A DNA stretch of 64,000 nucleotides, from the NCBI RefSeq assembly GCF_022682495.2, contig NC_071391.1:43119998-43183997 (forward strand), read 5' to 3'. Shown here in pieces: positions 11,193-20,951 of this stretch. The notes beneath the pieces are model-generated. The model was not told the DNA's origin and did no database searches. It saw nothing but the letters and a program-made list of their open reading frames with translations. The first letter of the stretch is position 1. Each line of letters starts with the position of its first letter. A program made the translations under genes and the position numbers. The stretch is from Desmodus rotundus (Eukaryota; Chordata; Mammalia; Chiroptera; Phyllostomidae).

Positions 11193-12250
11193 AACGTGAA
11201 AACATAAAGCTGTTTTGTCTATCTTTTTTACATGTCTCACTGGGAAGCTTTATCTGAATCATCTTCTGCCATTGGCAGAATCGGAAATCCAATCTCTTCA
11301 ATGGCCAGATTAGAAAAAAATCCAGTGTCTTTGTTTTAGGACTTATTTTTTCCCCTTGAAATGCCAAAGAGTCTTGGGGACTTTGTCCAAATAGCATATG
11401 GAAATGGGAACAGGCTACTTGACCCATCCTCTAATGGACTACTCTTTATCACCTGCCGATGTTTCTGTTCTTGGTACCTGGGATCCTTGTTAAAAAAGAT
11501 GAAAGCACATGGTCCAGTTCTGCATTATCAATAGATGTAATAGAGCCTTTGGTACTTAACTTACTCTGCCAAAGGAAAGATGATTCATTTGCATAAATTT
11601 TGATGGCCCTCACTGTTGGGCTTCCAAGTTTATTGGCACAGTTAAGCTTTTCTTCCCAAAGTTTGCCATAATGTCATGTGTTTGGGTCAGGAGAGCCTCT
11701 TAAACTAATCCACACATCCTGGAGCCAACATTTCACCCTTGCCGATCTATACTTTGACATTCAAATAAGTTAAAAAAAACCAATTTTACTTACTTCCCTT
11801 TTTCTTATCCACTTACGTTGTTTCTCTTACAGGGAACATTCCGCTTCAGAGAATTTTGATGTCCTTTATAGTGCCAATAAACCATAAGACCTCATTGGAA
11901 TTTTCTTAAGTTATTAGAGAAATTCAAGTAATGTTGAAAGTAAAAAAAAAGTAGTTGAAATATTCTCCTTAGTGTTGAATGCAAATTAACACATAAATAG
12001 GCAAAGAGTTTGTAAAGTGACAAAAACAATTCCTGTCAAATTCCTCGTTTATATAACTAAGAGTATCCTCTGGAGTGATTCTTTCTAGAGGATTTTAAAT
12101 CTGCTGTATTTATCATCAGACAGGAAAATCACTGGCAATTTTAAATGAATTTTTTGTATTAATTGAGAAGTGATATATAACTTCACTTAGATATAATTTC
12201 TTTTAATTGTCATCTTAATTGACATTTTTAAAAATTAGTAGTGAGTTGGA
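11193..12250. other. Intergenic downstream of OR A2, no feature recognised
   Basis: Aligned with 56437-57487. Non-coding and without a recognised repeat. A polyadenylation site for A2 may lie here, but none can be singled out. Confidence 0.5.
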
Positions 12251-12254
12251 ATAG

Positions 12255-12470
12255 AGAGAAAGGGTTAAGAGCAGAGACTCTGGAGCCTGACTGGTTGGTT
12301 TCTAATCTCACTCTGCAACTTCCTCCCACTTGACTTTGGGCAAGTTTCTCAACTTTCTTGCCTCATGTGCAAAATGTGTAAGTAACAACTGTAATTGTTT
12401 CATAAAGCTATTATGGCAATTAGATGCATTTACAACAGTGCCTTGCAAGTATGCTATACAACATAGATGA
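12255..12470 (+). repeat. MIR SINE
   Basis: Recognisable MIR core: AAGAGCAGAGACTCTGGAGC, then ACTTTGGGCAAGTTTCTCAA and an ACAGTGCCTTGCAAGTA-like 3' part. Ancient mammalian SINE, diverged. Copy in unit B at 57488-57705. Confidence 0.8.
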
Positions 12471-12593
12471 ATTAATCTGACTCAACATTCCTAGCAATTA
12501 AAAGACATGAAATTTTAATCCCAGACTCGTATGCTCTGAAGCCTGTGCTTTGTCTGTAATACCAATTATAGAATTACATCATTTAAAGTTGGC

Positions 12594-13559
12594 TCACTTC
12601 CTGGACACATTCTCTTCCAAACCCAGCAGCCTCTGGAAGCCCACTCTCAGCTCCCGGGTCCTAAGAGCATACACCATAGGGTTCAAGGCCGGAGGAATGA
12701 CACTGTGCATCACATTGAGGAGAACAGGGATAAAGGGAAACCTTCCTCTAGCCAGATGGGTGACAGATACCACAACAATGGCTGTGTAGAAAAAGAGAAT
12801 GAGGATGAGATGGGAGCTGCAGGTGTTCAGGGCCTTAGATACTGCTTCAGAAGAGTTCAACCTCATCACTGAGCGAATAATCAAAGCATAAGAAGTAAAG
12901 ACCAAACCCATGTCACTCCCAACCATAACCCAGGCCAAGGCCAACTGATAAAACCTATTAATAGTAATGTCATCACAGGCAAGACTGATGACGCTCAAGT
13001 TAGAGCACAAGCAATTATCAATCTCATTTCTGGAGCAGTAGTGTCGCTGGGCAGCCAATATAGGCAGTGGACTGGTCAACAGAACATTTCTGAGCATCAT
13101 AGATACTGTGACTTTGATCACAAAAACCTCAGTGACTATGGAGGAGTACTGAAGGGGATAGCAGATAGCTACATATCTATCCACAGCCATGCAGAGAAAA
13201 ATGCCTGACTCCATGCCCATAAAAGAGTTGATAGCATAAATCTGAGCAAAACACTGAGGAAAGCTGATGACTTTGGCATCAAACCAGAAGATGGCCAGGA
13301 TCTTGGGCATGATGGTGGTGGCCAGGCCAATGTCCACTACAGCCAGGATACCAAGGAAATGGTACATGGGCTGGTGGAGAGAAGGCTCACGTTGGATGGT
13401 GATCAAGATGAGCAGATTGGCACCAAGAGCTAATGTGTAGATCAGAGCCAGGGGCAGGGAGAGCCAGTGCTGCCACTCGTGAATGCCTGGGAGCCCCATC
13501 AGGATGAACTCAGACACTTGAAACCTTGAACTATTGATTATACTCAGGGTGGTGTCCAT
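12594..13559 (-). CDS. Olfactory receptor, OR56B-like, copy A2 (intact)
   Basis: 321-residue class I OR, expected to bind an odorant at the ciliary membrane and signal through Golf and adenylyl cyclase. Seven hydrophobic segments are present. Marks: NSS glycosylation site (9-11), GAN in TM1 (46-48), PMY (64-66), conserved Cys103 at the start of TM3, [10 protein letters not shown] with DRY 127-129, loop-2 cysteines 175, 183, 185 and 195, KALNTCSSH 242-250 and NPMVY 293-297. The frame is open 17 codons further upstream, but those lie across a predicted intron boundary, so the Met at 13559 (which aligns with A1 and the OR56B4-like start) is preferred. The near-identical partner B2 is at 57827-58792 (6 amino-acid differences by hand count). 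Subfamily assignment is by resemblance to OR56B1/OR56B4 from memory; the exact orthologue is uncertain, so no symbol is given. Confidence 0.92.
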   Translation of the reverse strand: MDTTLSIINSSRFQVSEFILMGLPGIHEWQHWLSLPLALIYTLALGANLLILITIQREPSLHQPMYHFLGILAVVDIGLATTIMPKILAIFWFDAKVISFPQCFAQIYAINSFMGMESGIFLCMAVDRYVAICYPLQYSSIVTEVFVIKVTVSMMLRNVLLTSPLPILAAQRHYCSRNEIDNCLCSNLSVISLACDDITINRFYQLALAWVMVGSDMGLVFTSYALIIRSVMRLNSSEAVSKALNTCSSHLILILFFYTAIVVVSVTHLARGRFPFIPVLLNVMHSVIPPALNPMVYALRTRELRVGFQRLLGLEENVSRK

Positions 13560-13589
13560 CTCGTGTGATGTCTTCTTCTCAGCATCTAC

Positions 13590-13592
13590 CTG
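13590..13592 (-). other. Predicted 3' splice site and short uORF before OR A2
   Basis: On the minus strand a pyrimidine tract ends in TTTTCAG, putting a coding-exon start at about 13589, 30 bases before the ATG. The short 5' leader contains an out-of-frame ATG (about 13583-13585) opening a 13-codon frame that runs past the OR start codon. The same arrangement is present in B2. Prediction from sequence only. Confidence 0.5.
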
Positions 13593-13774
13593 AAAATTAA
13601 GGGGAAACAAAAATAGATGTTGGTTTGCTCAGCTGAGGGTCAACATTTGTCTCAGAGGTATAAGATTCATCCATAACAAGTCAGTCGTTTTAACGCAATG
13701 GGTCCTCAACTTACTTGAAACCTTTAAGAAAAATTCAGAGAAGAACAACAGAAAAAGATAAAGGGAGTAAGCAA

Positions 13775-14045
13775 AAAAACTCTCACTAAAATCAAAATAA
13801 CAAACAAACAAACCTACAAACAAACTCATGGACACAGATAACAGTATGGTGATTACCACAGGGAATGGCGGGTGGGAGAAGGTAAAAGAGAGTAAAGGGG
13901 GATAAATAGTGATGGAAGGAGACCTGACTTTGGGTAGTGAACACACAGTACAGTGTACAGCTGATGTATTATAGAATTGTACATTTAAAACCAATATAAT
14001 GTTATTAACCAATGCCACTCTAATAAATTCATTAAAAATAAAAAG
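13775..14045 (+). repeat. Old L1 3' UTR, plus strand
   Basis: Contains the L1 3'-end phrase TATTATAGAATTGTACATTT followed by AACCAATGCCACTCTAATAA and an A-rich end. It lies inside the presumed 5' intron of OR A2. Copy in unit B at about 59020-59275; related fragment at 40345-40565. Confidence 0.65.
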
Positions 14046-14349
14046 AACAACAGAAAAAATAAAATAGTTTTTCTGATAAAAATTTTAGGAGAATAAAAGT
14101 GAAGATTTATTGGCTGTTTTGACATTCTAGGTAGATTTTTTTTTAATGTGTGGGGAACACAAACACAAAGCAGAAAACATGTATCTTATAAAAACCCCAA
14201 GTTTTCAAGAGGTAAAGTTAGAGAGCAGAGAAACTTTTCCCACTGATGAGTATCTTCAGGAAGACAATAAGTAGCCACAGTGACAACCCTGGGCACACTG
14301 TTCTTTTAAAAAGTGCCTGTGGTAGGGAAATGGTTTCTGCCCAAACCGA

Positions 14350-14470
14350 TCTTACTTAATCTTCACCAAACAGGTATTATTGACATTAAGGATACAGAGG
14401 TGAATGATTTGTCTAGATAAGAATCACATTGAAAACAGTAAAAGTTGAGAAATCTTCAGCAAAATTTTAA
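14350..14470 (-). repeat. MIR-like fragment
   Basis: ACAGAGGTGAATGATTTGTC and neighbouring sequence resemble the antisense core of MIR. A counterpart lies at about 3885-3990 upstream of OR A1, so the insertion seems older than the A1/A2 tandem duplication. Confidence 0.45.
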
Positions 14471-14479
14471 TCTTTTGCA

Positions 14480-16440
14480 TTAATACCAGCACTCTTTCCA
14501 TAAAATAGCCCCCCCCAAAAAAATCAGTTCCCTTTCAGAATACCATTTACTCCATCTTCTGATTATAAAAGTAATCATAAAGTCATACTGGAAGCTAAAT
14601 TATAAATGGTTAATTTTATTAATAAAATATACAAGGAAAAAAATTACCCCCAAACTTCCGACCACTTCCAGATTTTTGTGTGGCATAGGTTGAAAATACA
14701 TCAGGCATTTATCACACACATTTAGCTTTTTTTGCGTAAGTAATTTCTTGGATCCTTCTTGGCCCTTTAATACTGGTTTTTCTTTTTCTCCCATTCTTCC
14801 ATTCTTGATTTTGTTCATTCTTGAATTATTGTAGAACATTTTCAAGTATTTGAATCATAAAGTGTCTATGGGCAAAAATATATACATGTGGACTTTTTTC
14901 TTTTGGAATCCTTCAATATCTGAGAATTCTCTTTGTTACCTTTATTTGTGAAAAATACCTTAGTCTGTCAAATGTTTAGGAATCAGTAGAATTCCTTATT
15001 CTGTGCTTTTTGTAACATAGTGCAATTCATTTGGAAACTCTTCTAAAGATATTTTAAGTTCTTACAACCTTTATTTTCAACAGTCACTAAATGTTATCAT
15101 ATAGTTTTATAACATTTTCCCAATTTTTGTTTTGTTTATATGATGCTGCTATATAATTTTGGATATATGTTTTACCTTTAAAAATCATACTTACATTATT
15201 TTTCTTTTATGTGCTTTCTATGTCTTTTAAGCTTAAATGGAACTCTAACCAAGAATTTATGAATGGTCTCTGTGGAAGTCTGTAAACTTCCTAAATTGAC
15301 ATGGGAAATTTTTGTCTGTATTTTCATCATTCTGGGGAAGAATCTGTTTAGCCATCATCAAACTCTCCAAGCATTCCATTATCCAAACAGGAGATATTAA
15401 AAATCATTCTTTACTCAAAATTTGGGTGAATATTCACTTACATATGACTTTTATTTTTAATGATGGACTTGTGGGTTTTGTGAGACAATTTATTTTCATG
15501 TAATTAATTTTGCTGTTCATGAGAGGTATGTAAGTGAATTTATTTCAAATAATTAAACAATGGCTCCTATATATCTCCCCAAATGATTATTGTGCTTTTT
15601 TTTGGTCACACAGTGAATTTTTATGTAAATACATTTTATTTTTGGGCAATCTACCGTTTCTATTTCCTTCTGATTAATTTTGTGCTGATATCAAACTAAA
15701 AAGTTTTAATATTTATAAGGAAATTAATGGATTTTTATATTTTTATTCCTTTATTCCCTTTAATTTTAAAGCGACTTTTATGTGTTTATTTTTTATATTA
15801 ATCTTAGAATTTCTAAGTTGAGTTTTAAACTTACATTTTGATTGGGAATGTGTTATATTTGTAGATTAAATTTGAAAAAAAAGTTGACAGATTTACTATA
15901 AAGTTTCTGATTTGTAAATGTGGACCCCCTATTCCTTTTTTTCAGTCCTAAATAAAATTTCATTAAAATTTTGTACCTCTGTTCTGTTCGTGTTATGATG
16001 GTTAATATTTTCAGCAAACATGGGATTTTTTGTATTACCAATATAAAATAAGTATGATGGCGAACATTTTTTATTTGGGGGTTGAATTAAATGGGAGTTC
16101 AGCTACAAGTTACATTAAATATGCTGCCTTTTTAAATATCTTTTTTCCTGCCCAGATGTAATAAAAGCAGTCTTGTTTGCAGTTGCTTTTTGTTCTGAGA
16201 GTCTTGGATATAGAATTTATTATTTTATTTTGTTATTTTTTAAATTTTTATTTTATTTATTTTTTATTGTATTATTCTAGAATTTATTATTTTAGATCCG
16301 TTGGCTTATTATTTATTCACTGACAATCTTAAAAATCAGCCTCATTTCTGTCCTGTCTCCTAATCACAGGTTTTAGTCCCTGATAAAGTGAAGAGCCCTA
16401 GAGAAGAGAGGTCATAAAAGTCAACTAAGAAAGTCAACTG
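14480..16440. other. AT-rich intronic/intergenic sequence, no gene seen
   Basis: Long AT-rich stretch matched by 59700-61680 in unit B. Only short, unconserved open frames. Parts may be very old L1, but no boundary is defensible. Confidence 0.5.
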
Positions 16441-16469
16441 TGGAAGCCAAATATAAGCCCTATAATCAA

Positions 16470-16870
16470 ACTCAGAAATCAGGACAGAATCTTGGGAACA
16501 TGGGACACATCCACCTCTTCACCTCTCAAGAAGCAGATCATTGCCTGGTTCACTTACTACTTTAGGAGGGCTTTGAAGGGGCTCTCAGGCTGCAATGCAT
16601 TTTGTAGATGCTTCTGCTCTCCTGGAGTCAGCTGCCTGAGTTCAGTTTTTTGTTCCTCTCCTAGCTTGCCACCCCAGGAGTCTGGGGTTCTCTATGAAAG
16701 AGATTCCTGATATGCCCGCTGTGCTGCTCTTTGGGCCCTCCTTGATCTGTTCCAAGCATCCTCCGGGGTATTTTTTTCATGGAGTGGGGATAGTACCTAA
16801 ATGCTCTTAGGGATTAGCTAAGTATACCTGGGAGCAGATCCGTTGAGTTTTAGTCCCAGGTGAGCCCACC
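16470..16870 (-). promoter_or_regulatory. Candidate OR56B upstream exon/promoter block (A2)
   Basis: GC-richer island about 2.9-3.3 kb upstream of the OR A2 start. Its 16480-16640 part aligns with 6490-6640 upstream of OR A1, and the block is retained almost unchanged in unit B (about 61690-62095). On the minus strand CTCCCAG followed by GTATAC (around 16820-16833) would be a usable splice donor for an untranslated exon joined to the acceptor at 13590. Evidence is positional and comparative only. Confidence 0.35.
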
Positions 16871-17374
16871 AGATGGGCTGCTCCAGCATCTTGAGGGAGG
16901 AATTCAGCCTTATTTGATGAATAGTGCCTCTCCTCATAGGAAGATTTTGAAGTCTCCCTATCTCAACATATATCTTCACTCCATATGCTTTATAAAGATT
17001 GAAAGGGAGAGAAAAAGTTTGCCTTTATCTATTTCTTGCTTCACGAATGTTGGGAGCAACCCTTTATGTTGCTTCTTCATCCTCACCTTGTACATACATC
17101 TTATTGCTCTGCAATTTAATTTTTGTCTCAACATCACATAGAAATTGCTAATGACCTCAAATTGCCAAAAATAATAGATGTTTTTTAGAAGTTAATCTTA
17201 CCTGGGTCCTCTCCATATTGGTCCGTGTCTATCAGTTTCTTCTAGAACCACTTGCCTTTTATGTGTTTATATATTTTATTTTTAGTGTTAATTTAATAGC
17301 ATAAAAAAGTAATATTGAAGTTGTATTCTGATTAAATGCTCTTGAATGAGAGATGCGCCCTCTGATCATTTGAT

Positions 17375-17620
17375 TTAATACAGCAGCACTTCACTCCATT
17401 ATGCTCTGTTTCATTTATTGCCATGGCACATATCATGACATGCCACATATGAAGTCACTTATTTGTTTTTTTTCTTTCTCTCATAGTAAAATGTAAGCTC
17501 CCTGAGAGCATGCTCTTGTGTCATTTTTGTTCACAGTGCCAAGGCTAGTTCTGAGTATGTAGCAGTAATTTAATGAACATTTATCAAATAGGTGAATAAA
17601 CATTGAGGAGATTGAGTTGT
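17375..17620 (+). repeat. L2-type LINE 3' end
   Basis: GTAAAATGTAAGCTCCCTGA, a TTCACAGTGCCAAGGCTAG-like middle and ATTTAATGAACATTTATCAA match the typical L2 3' end. Ancient. Copy in unit B at 62600-62850. Confidence 0.7.
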
Positions 17621-18241
17621 GGAGAAGTCTAGACTAATTTCAAAATGTGATGCTGGTATTCATATCCAATGATTTTTTTGCCCTTCTCTCTTGAATGTTA
17701 TTGTGTTTCTAGTAATGTTTGCTATTAGAATTTCTGGTGTCACTTTTTAAGCAACATAAAAGTAAGTGGGAGATGTTTTGAGAGCTAATTTCAAAAAAAT
17801 TAAAATAAAAATGAAAGTCCTATTAATAATAATTTTTGGAAATAGAACACTTTGTACATTTTGATCAATATGTAAAATGCATTATTTTTGCCACAGCTAA
17901 TATACTTGATGTTTTAGCAATTTTGTTAAACAGAATATTAAGTTGGTAAATTTTATTAAACTGAATATTAAGTTAATGTAAGATGATGCAAGGTGAGCTT
18001 CAGCGTACTAAAATTAAGATATATTAAGTCATAAATTATTGCCAAGTATAGCCAAGGAAAGTCACTGATTTGTGAGAACATTTGGGAAATTTTCTTCTTG
18101 ACTGTCAAAGAACATGGTTGGCAAGAAAGCAGTTCTGTTTGAACTATAGTAACTTACATTCTTAAGTTGGGTAACAAAACATTATATGTTGATAAAAGTG
18201 TGAAGTCACAACCAAGAAGGATTTGGGAATAATAATGTGTT
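17621..18241. other. Intergenic, no feature recognised
   Basis: AT-rich sequence present in both duplication units. There is a short local repeat of AACAGAATATTAAGTTGGTAA/AACTGAATATTAAGTTAATG near 17930-17980. No coding signal. Confidence 0.5.
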
Positions 18242-18247
18242 GTTCAG

Positions 18248-19073
18248 TGTTGGGAACTGCCCTGCCTGCTTTCAGAAGCTGTAAACCCCCATGGCTAAGG
18301 TTGAGTGAGAGACATTGGGACCATAAGCCATTAAGGAGACAAGGCCTATCTCCCTGGCAGGGGCACCACCTCTGCCCACTTTTACTTCACCCTGCTTGGC
18401 CCTGAGCCTGACCAGTTAGCCAATGACGGGTAAGATTCCTTAAGGGAGGGATGACCTAAGCCAGGCATGGTCACGAAGAGGCCCTCAGGGAAGGACTTGG
18501 GGGGCTATAGAAAAAGGGGGTGTTGGACGCTTGCCCCTTGGTTTTGACATAACCTGAGTTCTCATTCTGTCTGCAAGAGGTCTCCTAATCTCTTGGCTGC
18601 CTGACTTGCCCTGCCTGACTTAAGCCTGAAACAATGAGGGTGGTGCAGTCTTGTGCTGGAAAGGGTGGATTCCCCAGGATGATCAGGCCTAAGAAGGAAT
18701 ACATAAAACCCTGTGAAACCTGCTTTGCTAAGAATGCCTTCAATTTTCTGATAATGGTCCAAGCATGAAATGAGTTTGTTTCCCAAAGTTTTATAGCCCT
18801 TTAGGTATCTGACCCTGACTCAGAATAAGCCCTCAGAGTTCTTTATTTGTTATCTATTGTTTGACACTTACTGCCTGACAATGATTGATGAGCTTCACCT
18901 GTATTCCTGTGCAAACTGAACCCAATAAAAGCCCATTGAGGAAAAGGCTCTTGGCCCTTCTCCTTTGAGAGATTGGCAACCTTTCCTCCTCAAGCAGATC
19001 ATGTCTTGGTAGACTTATTCTCATCCATGGTGGCCAGGAGAGGTGGGCCCTGCAAGTGGAGCCCCCCCCCACA
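18248..19073 (+). mobile_element. Solo LTR with 6-bp target duplication (class II-like)
   Basis: 826-bp element beginning TGTTGGGAACTGCC and ending CCCACA, flanked by a perfect 6-bp duplication GTTCAG (18242-18247 and 19074-19079). AATAAA at 18924-18929 lies about 145 bases before the end, as expected for a U3-R-U5 layout. A 6-bp duplication is typical of class II (betaretrovirus-like) elements; family assignment is inference. No internal genes adjoin it. The same insertion starts at 63473 in unit B and runs off the window, so it predates the duplication. Confidence 0.8.
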
Positions 19074-19079
19074 GTTCAG

Positions 19080-20830
19080 GACAGTGTAGAAAATTCTATG
19101 GGGAGAAGTGATATAGATATCCAAAGGAAGAACACTGGCAAGCATTTCTCAGGTAGGCTTATTCTCTACAGCTGAAATCACATGGTATTTCAGAAAAATC
19201 TATAAATACCAAAAATTACCATCTCTGATACAATGTCATGTGCTCTGAGAAAGTCTGTTTTCTGTGATAGTTTTCACCAGTGAACTTGCTGAAAGGAAGG
19301 GTGAATCTGCTCTATGGGTTTTTCAGGACATTAGATGAACTTAGTTATAGTGACAGAATTACATGTATGATTTTGAATGGAATGGTGATGTAGTCTAAAA
19401 TGGATGACAATAATAAGAGGAATCTCATTATTGTGTGCAAGATTATGGAATATTATGACTTTAGAAAAGGAGACTTTTAGAGGAGCTCAGCAGAAAAACC
19501 GTCTTCTGAATTCAGAAGTGGAATAGAATCAACAGGTGGATGCTCTAACCCACTTTTTGGAGGATTCTTCCTGAATAGGTGAGATGAGTGGCCATGAGGC
19601 CATTCTAGTGATGCTCTGACAGCCAATAAATAAGTAGATGGATGAGTAGTCAGTGTCATCCACTGACTCCCTCTGTAGCTCAAAATTGTTCTGTTTGTCA
19701 AAAGGGACATCCAGTAAGTTAAGATCATTTGGGGCCACTGTCTGGACTGCCGTGAAGCTGCAAGTGGATTTCATTGGCCCCAGGAGGGTATTGATGAGCC
19801 CTGACTGGGATAGGCACGTATTCTGAATTTCAATTTCCTTTTTTTGTAATGGAAAGAAAATGCTTCAAATATCATCAGAGGATAGAACAGAAAAGATATG
19901 AATTTGCAACCTGTATTTATGTACCTTCACATCAAGGGGCCAACTTTACTGTATTACACCATGAATCCAAAGAAGAGAAGAGATTGATCTATTATCTGGA
20001 GTGATGAATTTGAACTACCAAAATGGAAATTAGGTTGCTTCTGGACTGTGGAGACAAGTAGACTGTTTGGGAAACCCAGGGCATTCTCTGAGGTACCTCC
20101 CTGTACTTCCATGCCCAATAGGATGGGTTAATAGAAAAATATGCTAATGATTAAAGAGGCTAAACCTTTAGCAGGATGACTGAGAATTCAGATCATTAAG
20201 GAATAAAAATTTTAGTTACTCTACCAGGTGTGGACAGAGTTGGGGGAAATATAATACATATCAATTGTGATGTGAACTATTATAAAAATTAGAAGTGTAG
20301 TAGCTTTGAATACTCTCTATTTGGTTTTTATGTGCAAACTCTTATTTCTAATGCTAGCCATTTTCTTCTCTCTCATTTACATTTGTATTTTATACATGTT
20401 ATTAGAAATTAACTTTACAGTTTTGTCTTTAAGCAAAAAGACATTCAGTGTGACTATGACTCCATTTGTGGAATAAGTAATACATATGCAGCATTGCTTA
20501 CAATGACTGCTGGACTGTGCATCTTGGTTATTTTGGGAAAAAGGTGAGAATTCTTTTTGTGAAGAATAGCTGTATCTTTTAAAATAGAACCGTCAAGATG
20601 TTTGGTTGTCGTATGGGAACTTGAATGTGCATAAAAGGGTGTGTATGGAAATTGACTAATCAGAGGTGTATACCATGCTGGCAGTGAACTTTTTGTGACT
20701 AAGTTATAAACTCATACGTTTTGGCTTGCTCTGTGTGAGTGGATCTGAGCCCTTTAAACACCTTTGTCAGCTGGAATGATGGTAAACTTTTTTAGTAGAA
20801 AAGACTGGAGAGACATTTCAAGAAGAAACT
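19080..20830. other. Intergenic, possibly ancient ERV remnants
   Basis: No gene. 19900-20200 gives a vague impression of ancient ERVL-type pol sequence, but frames are broken and I cannot show a motif. The rest is unassigned. Confidence 0.3.
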
Positions 20831-20951
20831 TTGGCTTTTAAAAAAACTAAGATGCAATTTACATGACATACCATTCAGCATTTTCACCATTATAAAGTGT
20901 TTAATTCAGTAGATTCCAATACACGCACAATGTGGTGCAGCTATCACTTCT

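Larger units (their letters stand above)
1345..18775. repeat. Segmental duplication unit A (direct, partner 52000-64000)
   Basis: 1345-3365 matches about 52000-54020, and 8796-18775 matches 54017-64000, in the same orientation. A hand comparison of the OR A2/B2 coding region gives about 14 differences in 966 bases, and about 5 in 420 near 16.5 kb, so roughly 98-99% identity. The part 3366-8795 has no partner in unit B because of a deletion there. The unit contains two OR genes, several repeats and the start of the LTR at 18248. The true right end lies beyond what the partner copy shows. Confidence 0.92.

Noticed and set aside
13560..13610. 17-codon N-terminal extension of OR A2 (and 58793-58843 for B2)
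   Set aside because: The extension reads through a predicted intron end; A1 and the OR56B4-like gene start at the internal Met.
19477..19774. Possible conserved protein on the minus strand (80-83 codons in two frames)
   Set aside because: No recognisable domain, overlapping frames of equal length and no partner copy; more likely ancient repeat remains.
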